Positions 20,755-35,900 of a stretch of 64,000 bases of DNA are shown piece by piece. The DNA comes from Hemicentrotus pulcherrimus (taxonomy: Eukaryota > Echinodermata > Echinoidea > Camarodonta > Strongylocentrotidae): assembly GCA_003118195.1 (NCBI GenBank), contig BEXV01000010.1, positions 456,114 to 520,113 on the forward strand, read 5' to 3'. Made by a program: the position numbers and the translations under genes. Below the pieces are notes generated by a model. That model was given only the letters and a program-made list of their open reading frames with translations. It was not told the origin of the DNA and made no database searches. The stretch's first letter is position 1. Each line of letters starts with the position of its first letter.

Positions 20755-23547
20755 GACAATTTTTCAGAACCATCTTCAAATTCAAAGCATTATGTTAGAA
20801 TGAATCTATTCAAACTGTCGGAATAGGTGAGTCTATTACATAACACAGAGAGTAACACAGAGACAAGAAAAGTCTGTCTCGCATGCCCTTCATATAGGTT
20901 ACGATGGTTTGAAATTATGGAAAGAATACGTTTTTGTTTACATGGTAAATAATACACAGTGTTCCCTCCACCTCAAAAGAGACATACAGAGAGCACAAGT
21001 TGATAATCAGTAACTGTATTAATAAATGAATTGTACATATTTCCTCAGTCTCTCATGGTTTCAACTTGTACAAAAAAATAATAATAAATTCATACATCTT
21101 AAGCTGTTAATAACAAAGAAAATAAAAATGGTTCAATAAACAGAAATACAACAACACAAAATTTCAGTTTGCATTCTCTCATTTTGCAATGTCATGGATG
21201 TTTTACTTTGTAAAGGCATTGTGACAGGTGTGTTTTCTAATAAATTAGACGTAGGATTGTTATCGGATCGGTGAGAAATTTATTGTTAATGATCCGATCA
21301 TACTCATCCTATTTTTGTTTATACTTTTTAAGTGGGTTAATTCTGTCTACATTGAGCAGTGCACGTTGGGTTGAAAATATGTCCAAAAAATGTGATTTTC
21401 ACTCTCAAAAGTCAACCAATGATTAATTTTCACAGCGGAAGTCGAACTGTCCTAAGGATGCAGGCTGAAATTGTGACAAAAATCAGTTAAACTTGTGAAA
21501 GATCAAAAACATTTAGACATACTTTCTTGAGTAGGGCAAAAGCTCTCGTTCAAACATATATCAAAAAGAGAAACTGAAACACAATTTAAAACAGAGACAT
21601 ACATAAAACAGCCAATGGTTACACACACACACAATGTAAAACACAAAACAATAATGGTACAGTAAAAGAGAGAAAATATTTGTTTACGGTAAAAAGGCAA
21701 ACCAGGAGATGAGTTTAGTACATCATTATAACTGTACATCTGCAGCATTTTGCATTCGAAAGAGAAACTGGCAATCCTTCCTTATTCTCACTGTGTTGAA
21801 GGAGGTGGTTTAAAAACATATCACTCTCAGTGGCAAGGGGGTTCAGATGAGTGTGTGACTGCTGCGCGATGCAGCCGTCTGAACACTATACAAACCACAA
21901 AGACTACCAAATCTCTTTAATAATTATAAGACAGGAAAATATGATATACAAATGCTGATGGTGTCAGGTTAACGTATGCTTGGACTATAAACATCAAAAG
22001 GAAATACATGATCCCCCAAATTCTTAAAACAATAGAACCCTGTTACCAACAGTATGTTTATGTTAAATAGGGTTAAGGCACTGTCAAATGCTTGTTAACA
22101 GCATATAAAGATAAGAATTATCTACAGGTCAATGACTACTACATGTATATCAGGATAAATATGGATCTTTAGGAGAATAAGAAAAAGAATGATAAACTTA
22201 AAAATTAATTAGAGAAGCACCAATTCAGAACAGAAAAAAAAAATAAAGATCAATATCATCATGTTTAGTTAATTTAGACTTGCATAGAATATATAAAAAA
22301 TGCCTTTGCATATATCAATCTACGTACATAAAAAATATGCTAGAAAATGTTAATACACATTACCTACAATAGAAATACAGTGAATTTATCTATTTGATGT
22401 ATGTTTCAATTCTGAATTAATGACATACTTTATGCCCCGAATGGAGAGAAAAATTCCAACTTTGCGTAAACAAATCTATGCATTATCAAAAGCCTAATAT
22501 ATGCTTAGGTACACTGCTGTTGAATTTACATCGCTATACAAATTGCTTTCTAAAAATGCTACTAAACTCCTCTAATGTTAAAAATGTCATGAAATTTGAA
22601 CAATTTTTCTCTGATAAAAATGTACAAATGAAGTGCTGCATTTCAAAAAGTAGACAATTTCAAATATGATTTTGAATGATACCACATCAATTATCTACAC
22701 ATGATTAAAATAGCCTGTTAGTTATAAAAACTAATTGTCAAAATACCTTATTTGTCTATTGGTAAGAGGTGAGAAAAAAGCAAAGCAACTTCTATTCTAA
22801 AAAATTGCACTAGATCAGACTATGATGCTATGATAAACACTGGGGTGGAATCGCTGTGGAGAAAGAGAGTGATATATAAAAAATTGGAAAGTTCCATCTA
22901 CCGATATCAATAAGATATTAATTATTGACTAGCCTACCAGTTAATGACCTAGATTACTTATTTCTTACAAATTCATTCGCAATTACAGACTATAATATCT
23001 TTTTACAAAATGAGCACCTTTATGAAATACACACGATTCTTTTTTTGCTTAAAAAAAGAGAAAAAAATAAAAGACTTTTGTCAACCTCTTACTCTGGATA
23101 AAACCAAGAGTTTTTTCTTCTACATTCATTTGTAAAGATAGCATCAAGTAAAATATATATTAGAGAAAAAACAATTTGATCAAAGCATACACAAATATAT
23201 AAATTACAAACAAAAAAAACTTCTGGGGCATGTGTCGCACCATGTCTAGGAAAAACAATGAATTCATATGGCAAATTCTCACTCCAAAAAAATGCAGGGA
23301 TCAGAATAATAAATCGCTACAGATATGGGTGAAAAGAGAAAGATATGAACAAACGATTTGGGCATCTTATATCAAAAGTCCGGCAGCATTTTAAAGTCTT
23401 TTGTAACAAAACAAAAAATCATGACTTACGTTCTTATTAAGTGATAACGTATGTTGGAAGCCCTATAAATTTTTCTCCTCTTTTGCCATTAATAACTTTC
23501 TTTTTTTTTTCTTTTTTTAATAATTACATCCAAGTGGTGCAAATCCA
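20755..23547 (-). other. Probable long 3' UTR of the ECM3-like gene
   Basis: Very AT-rich, with no repeat recognised apart from an AC run (21618-21632) and a short hairpin (ATCGGATC near 21262 against GATCCGAT near 21290). It has no coding frame and follows directly after the stop at 23548-23550. Confidence 0.45.
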
Positions 23548-23958
23548 TTAGACTTCTGTGTTGTCATCAAAATGGACATTTGAAACAACCTTTGCGCTGC
23601 CATTGACCACCACTACAGGCTGTTGCTTGGCTTGACGCCGCCTTACTACAACTCCTATTACAAGTGCTACCAGAAGTATAACAAGAATAACACCTATAAT
23701 GACAGCAATCATAACCATGTTTGTGCCAGCAGGGGCCAGCTCGTAATTGCCGCCACTTTCGTTACTGATGTCTGTGGTCGATGTCTGCAGAGAAATGCGC
23801 TTCATGTTGGTTCCATGACCCTGTGCCGGGTCTACCAGAGTGTCGGCCTGTCGCCTGGCGATAGCATGGTGCTCGGTGTCTCGTTTGCCGATGCCAGATG
23901 TCTCTGATGAGCGCATGGAATAGATGGAGTGCAGATACCAGGTGCGGCCATAGTCAAC
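23548..23958 (-). CDS. ECM3: ECM3-like last exon: juxtamembrane region, transmembrane helix, cytoplasmic tail
   Basis: Acceptor ATCTTTAG (AG at 23960-23959), phase 0. It encodes [14 protein letters not shown], then a linker with two dibasic sites (KR at 23886-23881, RR at 23856-23851), a 25-residue hydrophobic helix (23718-23644) and a basic stop-transfer RRR. The short tail ends in NTEV before TAA (23548-23550). Confidence 0.92.
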   Translation of the reverse strand, partial: VDYGRTWYLHSIYSMRSSETSGIGKRDTEHHAIARRQADTLVDPAQGHGTNMKRISLQTSTTDISNESGGNYELAPAGTNMVMIAVIIGVILVILLVALVIGVVVRRRQAKQQPVVVVNGSAKVVSNVHFDDNTEV

Positions 23959-26900
23959 CTAAAGATCAATCAAGACAAAATATTATATAATGATAATTTA
24001 TAAAATATTATTATAATCAGGCTTCTGTTCTATTGTAATTCAAACCTTGTCTTGAACTTGTCACAAAGAAGTATTTGGTGGTGCATGTACATGTATATCG
24101 ACCTAGCATTGTTCATTACATCATCTAGAGAGTGTTGTATTTAAAAAGTGTCCTACATGTATGTATTATTCATATCAACAAAAATGAGAGAATATGCCTT
24201 TGAGTTTAAAATATACTCCCAGCACCAACTTGGGAACTGTTCTGGGCAATAACAGCTACAACAGTTATAACTGTCAAAGCTGTATTCAAAATCTATGTAT
24301 AAATAGTCGTAATTGATCGAGAGCAAACGCATTGTTTAGATCAATTGCAACTCTGCATGTCCTGAAGGGATGGGCAATTTTAAGTTCGCGATTGAGTGGG
24401 GGAATTACGATCACATCAGATCAGATGCAATTTTTTATAAGACGGGGCCAAGAACCAACGATCAATGTGATCAAACAAGAATGTAATGGAGATAATGACA
24501 AAGAATGAAGTCAAGAGACCTACCCCAAAGAGAGCATCACTAGCCAGTCTAAAGCCATCAGCGCCTGGTTGCTGTACGAGCTGGAGATCATTGGCATTGT
24601 CAATAGCAAGGGTAGCGTTGAAGGGGATTCCGTTAAACTCTTGTATGATGGTATCTGGTGCTCCACGATCCTGCAGACAAAGAAAAAGTTGGAATTATTG
24701 TACATGTAGTTTCGTTCTGTGCAATGCTAAATCTGGAAAATATTTATTAAAAAAAACATATCCGGTCCTAACACTAGCCCTAATCTAGCCCTAATTGATT
24801 TGGAATTCCATTAAGTCCAGTCTCTAGCATCCGCATAAACAATGGTTCGTCACTCTGAGGCCTTCTGCAAGAGGTGTTCCTTTCTGCCTGTGTTTTGTCA
24901 CAAATTTTCTGAAGTCTTCCTTTTTGCCAATGCTTAGGCCCCAGTATTCTATTCTGCCAACCATCTCAAGTTGGTGGCGAGAAGGGTCCCTTGTTTCCCA
25001 CAAGTTTTCCACTATTTATGTGTTTTGGCCCCAAGTTTTCAACGATCTACCGCTTGGTACACCAACCAAACAAAATGAGAAAAATAGATGACGAAATCAG
25101 GACTAGACTCTAAGAAACACAAACAAGCTGTCACCACTCACCAAGATCTTGAAGGCATAGAGAAGGTTAGGTGTGTCGGCCACGCATCCATACTCATTGG
25201 CGGCAGGGTTGTACTTGGGGATGTAACCATCGCGTCCGGTGCAGAGGAATACCTTCTGGATGTCAAGGTTGAAGCCGGCACCAAGGTTCTGGACGGGGTC
25301 GACGTGGATACGTCCAAAGATGGTATCACCTGGGTTGTAGGCGACATCACTGCCCTCTCCGAAGCCCATGGAGCCATCAGACAAGTAGATAGATTCCTTG
25401 CCCACCAGGACAAACTCGGTGTTAAGGCTGTACTCCTCGGGAACTGGGTCGCTGACCTGAAATTTGAAAGCGAGGAAAAGTTAATACATTGTAAATCTGC
25501 TGTAAAGCCAGCCATTTATTATTAATGGAAGAAAATGTTTGCAGTCTCTCTACAAGAATCATTCAGACGGAAGCGAAAAGAGGCAATTTCTAAAAGCTAC
25601 AGTCAACTATTTTTACAATCGTTAAAGACCAAGTATCTCAATGTTTATGTATCTGACATGCTTCTCTTGCCATAGAGAGACTCCTAGTTTCAAGGAAGTG
25701 GACTTGTTGATTATTCACTCGGTGGTCTGAGGCAACCATGATCTAAAAAGCGATCGGAAACTAACCTCAGCTGCATTGTACAACTTTATTCTGCCCTTGA
25801 AATATCTCAATGCAATACATTTTCCCTTAGACACTAATACTGCTTCAAGTAGATTATCTAGAAGTTTCATTTGACAATCTCAAAGAAACTTTTAACCTAA
25901 ACCCACTGACTACTGCATCCTCTCATTCCCCATATGCTCCCCAGGACCATCTGGTTCCCCCATGGCCAATGAGTTAAGAAGAGAAGATACAATGCGGATT
26001 GATCGACTGACCTGTTGGAATCTGATGGGGAGTTCAAAGGTGATAGTGTCCTCAGGGTTACAGACAGGTGGCTGGCTGTAGACGGTGTTGGGTAGGGTAG
26101 TGCAAGGAATCAGCTGGATGGTGTAGGTTCCACTGTAGTCAGAGACCTGTATGGTTGAGAGACAAATGACAAGAGATCTTTGATTAAGGTTCAGTTATTA
26201 CCAAACACTTGGTAAAATAGACAGGTAGAGATAGGATTTGAATTTGCACCTGCAGGCAATTTATGCATTCCCTATGAATAGGGATGCATAATTTCCGACA
26301 GATTCTATTGCTCAGATATAACATTTGTTACATTAGTAGCGGATAAGCTTTAAGTTTTAAGTTCATATTTCGAAAGTCTGATTATTAGACACCAATTAAT
26401 GACCACAAAATAGCTTCAAGAATGGCTTATTTTATCCATGCAAATCCCAAATAAGGAAAACTGCTTTTTCAAGGGATTTGTTTCTTATGTTGGTGGTTGA
26501 CATATGAAATTCTATTCATGTAAAAAGATCAAAACCCGATCAGATGAACAGACAAAAGAAAGGTTTGGACAACTTACGGATAGATCAGAGACGAACTGCC
26601 AGAGCTGTTCAGGTTGAGCGTAGGTTGGTTCAGTCCTGAGGAGAGACAGGGAGTAAGTGATTCCTGCATGGTCGATGGAGTTCACAGTGGAAACAACATC
26701 AGTAGCTGTGACAGGAAAATAACATGGAATTAGAATAGCCATCTTTTAAAACACTTGATGTAAGGATTAGAAACATAGTAAATACCAAATGTTTTTAATT
26801 CCTAAATCAATTAACAGAAGCTTCATTAAAACCAAGCTACACATTGAGACATCTAAGCAGTGTTATGTAGTTTCAGCTGTCTTTATATTGGAAAACATTT

Positions 26901-29900
26901 CTTTAAGAATGCTTTATTTTAAGACTTACATTGATGTGACTGGACGAAGAGACCGTTGAAGAGTGCCTCAGTCCTGAAGTTGACGACGAGACGGCCATCA
27001 TCATCAATCCTCATGCTGGTTGGGTACAGGTTACCTACAAACAGAAGAAAACGATTCAATTATGATTGAAATGTGACATTTTACATTGGAAACACAAATC
27101 AAGTGATTTAATGGTCAACTACAGAAATAATAGGAAAGTTGTTGAAGGGGTGAAAGTTTAGCGTCCAAGTTGAGGCTGAACCTAACTAAAGCTTACTAAC
27201 TGGTGGCAGCGGTGGGATATGCACATGAATAATTCTACAAATGGATGATTTAGGTGGGACAGAATGTCTCAATTTGTTGATTATCAGTCGCTCAGAGTAA
27301 CTTGAAACACCAATATTTAGTTCTTCAGTGACAATCAAAGATACATGTGATATTGTAAGTATAAAAGTGGTTCCCTCCTCTATCAGCTGAATGAGAAATG
27401 AAGCCACAACAATTCATCTGTGATCAATTTCTTACACCAATCTAATTCCTGGCTTCAACCCTGGAGAACACACTATAATCCTCAGCCTAAACAAAACTAG
27501 AGTACTAATAGCGATTCTACCCTTATACTTTTCCTTAGGCAAAACTAAAACTAGAATTAAATGTTGCCATAGCAACATGTGAATTGCCACACTACCATAG
27601 TTTTCTGTCTTACCCTGGAGTGACTGGGTTCCAGTTGTGACCTGAGATCCAATTCCGTTCTGCCAAAGGATAGAGGTGTCGTAGACGAAGGTCAGCTGCA
27701 GAGTGGACTGCTGGTCAAAGTGCTTCCAGCCTCCGGTAGCAACGGGGGAGTGGAAGACGAAGGAGACAAAGAGAGGGATCCTCATGCTCACATAGGACTG
27801 GACCAGATCAAGGACCTGTGGATGTAGGGTCCATAAAGAAGAGCAATTTAGTCATTGGTCATGCAAAACTTGATTCAAACCAGGAAATTAATGTTTAAGG
27901 TTGAAATAGATATGTTTTGATATATGCAATGATAGTCTCACCATCAATATATCTGAAACACAATGCAAAAACTTGACAAATTTGTAGATGATACAACCTT
28001 TACTTCTTTGTAAACTGTTACTGAAGACTCAGGAGAATAGAAAACAAGTTTATCATCAATCTTCTGCAACAGCATCGGTTCCAAAATTGAATTGATTCTA
28101 TATACACTTTACGAATTTGTGATATCCTCATCCATGATCCTCCATTTTATTAACCCCATCAGATCTTTAGCCTCAAACAACATTTATCCAGTCTACTTTA
28201 CTTCATGTCTAGGCAAGGTCACCAGCCAAAGGTCAGCCATCTTACCTGTCCATCAGTTCCGACCAAACCGCCGCACTCGTCCAAAAGCTCAGACATATCA
28301 TAGTAAGCGTTGAACTCCCACAGACAAGCCTCAAGGTTCAGGTTACGGTAGAAACGAAGAGTCTCCTCTCCACGGAGCTCAGGAGAGTATTGGTAAGCGT
28401 AGGTGTCTCCGACGACGTTGGGGTTCTTAGTCTCCTCCGTGATGAAACCAAAGTCAGTGGGGACTTCATTGTAGTCGAGAAGGTTGGAGCATCGGTGGGT
28501 TCCGACACGGTAACCATCCTTGCTGAGGGCAAGCTCAAAGTTGGAGAGCTGACGGGTGGAGATGATGGGAAGCATACCATCTAGAAAACGAAGATGAGCA
28601 TTGAAGATCAAGAGTTAAATTTGGGATGGTACTGAAAATCCTGTGATTGCTCTATCTAAAATCATCTTTAAGTACAACTTCTTGGAGGAAATTCAATGAT
28701 TTACAAAGCATACATTTTGAATTTTGAACAAATTTGGATGTCTGCACACCTAACCTGTCACTTTCAGTCCTACAAACTTAATAATGATATGAAAGAATTT
28801 GACTGTACCTAGGGCGTAGACAGGGACTTTTTTATATCAAGGTGGACATTAAAAAGAGAATAAAAATTGAACAGATCCAAACAAAAAGGGACATAGTAAT
28901 TTAGTTTAGGTAAACTCCTTCCAGAATCTAATCATATCTTTTCTCCTCGCTCAAAATACTGACCGACATGAGGCATGGTGACGGTCAGACGGACTTTGTT
29001 GGGGTAGTCTGGGTCGGCGGGTCCAGTGTAGCGCATCCTGGCGGTGAACGGCTCTGCACCGATGGCATTGGCGACTCGTGGCATGCACATGCCGTCCGTG
29101 GAGCTGATGATAATGGCAGGACTGGGATGTTCACGGCCAGCATCGCCCTCTGATCCGATAGCACGGGCTACGCACTGGACGCGGGAGCCAGGTCCAAAGT
29201 AAATGCTGTCCAGGGTAATCTGTGGGAGTGAGAGGAATCAATAGGTCAATAGTTTGCTCCTATCAGGGTAAGTCAAACACTTCTATGGCACCACTTCAAT
29301 CATCAAAACACCATTTTTATTTTTTTAAACACAAGGGTCAGTACCCAGGGAAATCCAAAATACTTTTTGCAAACAATAAGAAAGTCTGTCTGTATTAAAA
29401 TAGTACACTACTTGTATGAAATGCAAAAAAGAAAAAGATAATATACTCTCACCACACCATTCTCCTTAACTGATAATGCATAAAACATTACCATTGAAAC
29501 TGAGAAGGTTCTATAAGGTGGCATATAGTGTAATGAAGTGGAACATGAAGACAAAAAAGTGCATAATCTACTTACACCCTTAGTGGTGCTGAAGAAGGTG
29601 TCACTATCAGCCTGCCTGAGAGGAGAGGTCACACCAGACTCTGAGGTAGGTGCGGAGACCATCCATCTGAACTGGGTCACGGTGTCGTTAAGACCCTCAG
29701 AATCACAGATGGGACCGGTGGTGGCAAAGTCGGGGTACTTGGGGTTGCAAGGCTGTGTAAGGAATGGACACAGGTAGCACAGGTTAGAACAAACAATCAA
29801 ACAACAGCCCAGCTGATCAATGAGCCCCTCATTCATATTAGCTAGGTTGGTAATATGTCTCTTTAATTGATACTGATGTCCTAGCCATACAGTTTTACTA

Positions 29901-32900
29901 ATATCAGAATCTCTTTGTAGTCTACAATGATTGCAATATCTGGTGTTGGAACACCATCAACCAATTAATCACACCGAGTCCTGGAATACCTAAATCCAAT
30001 CCATTGCATGGTAGATAACAGTGAAATAATTTGAGATGGATCGAGACAATATTTAAAAACCCCAAAACCTGAAAAGGATGGACCAGGCTTCTTTCTTCAG
30101 AAGTTTTCATGAAGACTAAAACCTTATTATACCTAAATTGTCATACCTGTTTTAAGGCTCAACATGGGTTAACAACCCCGTAAAGGTTATGTGGGGAATT
30201 TTGACCTCTGGAAACAAGAATAATCCCTTAATCTGAGCATTCTATTGCAAGGACTCCTTTTTATAATACTCTTATCATTACACCCTCATAATAAACACCT
30301 TACAAAAAAAGGAAGTCTGCTAAATATCTGCAGGGTACTTACCTTATCTTGATAGAGTAGAGAATGGACAAGAATTCCAAGAACTACTTACAGAGACACA
30401 GACGAGTGGGTAACCTCTTGGTGGGTTGTTCCTGGCGTTGGGGATGTCGTCGTAGTCGAGCAGGGACACGACCACAGGCTGGGATGGGAAGGTGACTCCG
30501 GAGGCCTGTCCTTCTTGTTCGATGTAGATGATGGCATGGTTCATCTGGGCGAAAGAGAAATAAGACAAAGCATGAAGAAAAACTCTGCAGGTATTGACAG
30601 TGAAAGGTGAGAAGCAAGTTTTGGATGCAAAATGCCATAGCTGAAAGCAACTGTGGCCTCTACATATGCATGTTTTCCGATCTGCGTCGTTAAAAACAGA
30701 AGAGTGAAACATACTATGCTTATTTCATATAATTTTCCCACATTTTTCCCACACCAAATAATTTGATTACCTCATGTAGTCATATGAATGAGACATTCCA
30801 AAAGATGCTTTCAGTTCTTTTAAACCAAGTGGTAATACTCAAGCTATATAGAGGATATACATGTATCACTTACTTTCACAATCCTTGTTTTTCATATCAT
30901 CAGTTTGATCATTTGTCCTTTATGACCTCACACTATTATTATGGCCCAGATATATCCAAGATCAACCTGATTATGGATTCTATCGTTAATCTTCCCAAGA
31001 TCCTTTTTTAAAGTGGATAACAAGTTTTGGAGTATCAAACAATGTCACTTGATTCGTTAAGAGGATTCAAATTTGTACAAGTGTCCCCCAATTCCTTCAA
31101 AATATGTTGCTGATAAGAGAAGCATTAAACCCTCTAGTAGACAGCAGACTGGCGATTAGCAACAAAAAGAGAATAGCGATCATCTGCATGGATGTTTCTT
31201 CCAGAAAAGAAATTCCATTCAAGGATGGAAGTTACTTGATTAGCTACCAAAAGAATTGAATGCCTGAATAAATACATGGCTCCCTTCTCTTCTACTTGTT
31301 TTATGCCTCTGTCCTTTTCAAGGACTTTGTGCGACTAAGCTTTGCACGAGTGAGATCACAGAATAAGGAAGAAAGGAGGTGAAAGGGGATTAACTCGATG
31401 CACGTAACTCAAGTCAACAAACTTATAAGTTAAATCTATTAAGCTCCACATGTAAAAAGTGTATAAATGTAATATGTTTCAGTAAAGAGCATCTTAATGA
31501 TGCAGATAAGTATCTTGGGTATAGATCTATAAATCTATCAGCTACATGTTATTATATTTTTTAAATCTAAAAATCCTCTCTTTGACAATCAATTCAATGT
31601 AGTGCCCCCCTGCCCTTGCAGGCCCCCCCCTCCCATCATCATCATCCAAGTCTCCCCTAACAACTGGAAATTGTCATTTTGGTTTGCATGGATGCGGGAT
31701 GTAACTAGAACTGTCTTTCCGCTTCTCTTGGGGTCATTGGGGGATCGTTAGGGAAGGCTCAAGTTTCCCCTTCATGTTAACATGCCGATTAAGTTACCAA
31801 AAGACATCCCAATCATTTCCTTTTGGGGTATCAACCCAGAAAACTAAGATCCTTTATGAATGATGTATGAAATCAGGTAGTAATAGTACACTGTCAGAGG
31901 TAAAGGGTGAAATGTTAATCTTGTAGGTCTGTTGAGAGAATAGATCATTTTAATGTCATACTAGAAGCTACTGTTCTACTTTTAGGGGTTTTCCTTACAA
32001 AAACAAGTTTACAGGAGAGAGATTCAAATAGATCAGACTATAAGAGTTAAAGGTTAAGGGCAATACGGACTATCTTTCTATAAAGATGAGTTCTGCTATT
32101 CTTTCATGACTTGACCTAAATTCTCGCATAAAAATATGGAACAAGATTTTAAATGTCTTGTTTCAGTATATCCCCTGAGAAATTGAGACAGAATACAAAC
32201 GTATACTCGTATCCCAAATGAAAAATGAACATATATGTCTAACTTTCTTATGGAAACAATCACTCAATATTCATGATTTTGGGCCAACATTGTCCCAATA
32301 TCTTTTTTCTTTTTTTTTAAAGTAACAAATGATCAGCCTGGTACAACATGTAAAGAGGATCGAGACAAGCCTCCTCTCTGCAAAATACCAATGTAATCCC
32401 TGGGAATTATTTGTCGCAGCTAGACTGGGGTCTTGAACCTAGAACCTTGTGAGGAATACCAACCTGTACGTCAGCGATCATCATCTGGTCGTTGGTAATG
32501 TGGAGGGTGAAAGCCTCCCTCATCTCGTTCCTGTCCTCATCTGGAAGGATCTCAATCTCGACAACACGCTCGGTCACATTGAAACCAAACTCAAGCACTG
32601 TGGTGGGAATGAGAGAAAATGGAAATAATTTGTGAGATATTTACAAATAATGATTAACCAATGTCTTCAAATCTATTTATAACTTTATATGGTAAAAACT
32701 TCATAAACTGTTTGAAAAAAACAATGCAATCTCCCGCAAAAAAAGATTACTGAAGTTCTTAAACATTTTTTTAAGATCGAGACATTTTATCACTTTTTTC
32801 TGCAGAGAAAGGTTACATTTTCAGTGAGAAGGTAATTGCATATTATAGGGTTTTTATAAGGCTGAAAAAGGTTTTTATTTTAAAAGAAATTTATACTGGG

Positions 32901-35900
32901 GAATCTATACTTCCATTGGAATGAAAGGCCTTTAAATTTGGTCGTATAGAAGGAGGACAGTTTTGCTACAAGTCACATTCTAATCTCTCCCCCCCCCCCT
33001 CCCTCCCGATCTGCCCTCCTCCCCTCCCCTTCCCCTCTCCCTGTGAATAAGGGAAGTTGCTTGATCCATTTTCTAAGGCTAGGGGGAAGGCAAGAGTCGA
33101 TCCCTTGCCCGAGAAAATGTAGGACTCAAGAAACCAGGAAGGGATGTAAGCCAGGATTAACCATGGGTCAACCTCAGACTTTCTACCCATCAACTGACGC
33201 TACGATGAAAGCTCTTAAGTACGTGTTTGCATAAACCTGGGATTCCACTTGTTTCATTTGCCCCACAGCACCAGACGACACAAAAGAGGGGGGAGAAATG
33301 GGTATTTTTTATCGTTTACAATTCAGACATTTTCCTTTCGATATCTTTTCTTCCCCTTGTCTCGATTAATTGGTACTCTATTTGTGAAGCTGTTGTTATC
33401 GAAGAGGGATGTCTCCCGTGAGATTTATATTTGGTTTTTAGAAAGTGTGAAGTGAATTACATACACTTTGAAAATAACCAACCAAATCTTGAATTGAATG
33501 AACCATATATCTACATAGTACATACAGCCACTAGAAGGAGTCATTTTCTTGCCTGCCACTTGCCTCCCCCCCCCCCACAAAATATCTGCAAGATTCAGCA
33601 AAGTTATTTTCCCCTCTAACGAGCCACTATCAACATAATAAAATACTAACAATATTTAGATACCAAAGATCATGCTAGTACAGTGTATACATTCACCACT
33701 TTTGTATTTTATATCATTGTTCTATTTAGGGCTCCTAAATCTCATCACTAATAAACAATTTTTTCAAACATATGCATAATTATGTTTATAAACACATCAT
33801 TTTCTCAGCAAAACACATTTGTTTAAAAAGACATCACTTTGTAAGTTTGTATACAAACAGCTTGTGAGTACTGAGTAGAAGACACTAAACATATTATTTC
33901 GCATCCAGCCACTACATGTATTAGTGACATACAGCCTTTCTGTGATTCAGGATTGACCTTGAGAGGTTCTTGCGGTCACATGACTGTATCCATGCATCCC
34001 TCTTCTGTTTATTGTCCTCCACTCACAAGCTGCCATTGGAATTGACATGTTAAAGCACTTGCATTCACTGATTGGCTGTCCTGGTATTACTCATGTGGAC
34101 TGCATGTCGGTAAGTTTTGAAATATATGAATGGTGTGGGGAAAATGAAATATGATAATGAGCAGACACTGTGACATGAAATAAAAGCTGATAATCTTATT
34201 ATGCAGGGGAAAGAAAATGTGTCTGGAAAGGAGGGGGGGGGGGCCTGTTGGACGTTCATTCGTTGGCTAATATCAGGGAGGGGTGTAACTACAGGTATCA
34301 GGAAAACTTCCACTATAACCATCTCCGCCTTCTGTCTGATATGCATCTCTTTCTTGCATTCTTTTTGTTCCTTCTTTCTTTCTCTCTCTATTCCTTTCTA
34401 CCTATCGTTGATGCATGCACCCATTTTATTAATCTTTTATCTTTCACAGTCCTGTTCATTATCTTTAATTCTTTTTCCACCCCCCTTCTTTCTCTCTCTC
34501 TGTTTTCCTCCCTCTCCTTTTCCCTCTATCTCACATTCTCTTTTCCTTAAGCAAATAGTAATTCCTGAACTCCGCTTTACATCACACATTTCCTTTTGAA
34601 ATGGAGCAGAAAGCAGAAGGGTGAAATTTATTGGATTCATTATCCCATCAAACAGATAACCAGTTCTAATATCTCATCAGTTTCAGTTTCAGAAGAAAGA
34701 GTGAGGCAGTTATGTTCTAATGTATAATCCGACACCTCGCTCCAAAGCAACCATTTTGCCATCCTTTATTCTACTTTGTCTGCTCTTCCAGAAAATTCCA
34801 CCCAGAGGCAAAGTTTGTATTATTAAGCTCTTGGTCAAGATCACTCCCATTCTCCCTACATTTTTTATCCAAACACAATCATCTCCTTTCACGAAATAAA
34901 CCCCCAAATAAGGCTAAGTTTTATTCAAAAGGAGACATAAATTTCCCCTCAGTTTTTCAAAACTTTAGTGATAGTCATTTTGATTCTACACACAGCTTGC
35001 AGGCAAGCTAGCTACATGTTTCGTGACTCCTTCCATATTTTTTCCCTTTCTCCAGTGGTGGTTGTGGTTAATTAAAGAAATTGACTTGGTTAAGAAATAG
35101 TCAATGATGGTTAGGAATGCTCTTGAAGCTTCATTGCCTATGCCTAAAATACTAGCAACTCGCCACAAAACGGCACTCTGGAATTGCTTTTCCTTACTCC
35201 CATGCACTCAATACCAAATTAGCATGACGAGGTCCCACTATGCAACTGTTGATTGAAGTTATAAAAACTCATAACCAGGCTGCTTTGGAAATTGCCCACT
35301 GTGATCTGATCAATTTGTGAGGAGAGAGCGAACAACCGTACACGCACCCACCAGTCAAACCCAGTCTCTAGCTCTACATGGCAATGATTTTATCGTCAAC
35401 CAACGTCTGCTTTTCCGTTCCCCTCCCCCACGCTGAAAGATCGCGTTATCCCGGCCTTACTCAACCCTTTTCCATGCTCAATTTCATGGGCAGGAAACTT
35501 TCAGTCAACAAAAGTGAGCAGGGAAAAATATGAAAGCATAAGAATTATCAAAATTGATTCTATTAGTGGAAATCTAATCTGATTTTCGGAGTAATAATCG
35601 CAAAAATAGATCTGGAATTTTTGAAAGCAAAATATTTTGAACACAAGATGTGAAAGAAAGGAAGTGCTATGACATGAGACATGTCAATTATTGATAGATG
35701 TACTCTGTGAACACCTCTGCTATTCAGCTTACATTGTTTTCATAATTTGAAATGTAGCAAATATTTCCTTGTCATGATTATAAAAGTGTTTCCCATTTTT
35801 TTCCTCTTCTTTTTTTTTGGTCTTATAAAAAACCTATAAAAAGACGGGCTTTATTTCAAGTCAAAAATCTATCCTGAATGAATTTATGAGAATACATCAC

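Noticed and set aside
25088..25525. Plus-strand 145-codon frame and alternative minus frame over 25138-25515
   Set aside because: Both are shadows of the well-supported ECM3-like exon 25142-25456, whose frame joins its neighbours in phase.
34201..34640. Frames of about 100-130 codons over the CT-rich tract
   Set aside because: Leucine/serine/phenylalanine-rich translations of a pyrimidine tract with overlapping frames on both strands and no splice logic.
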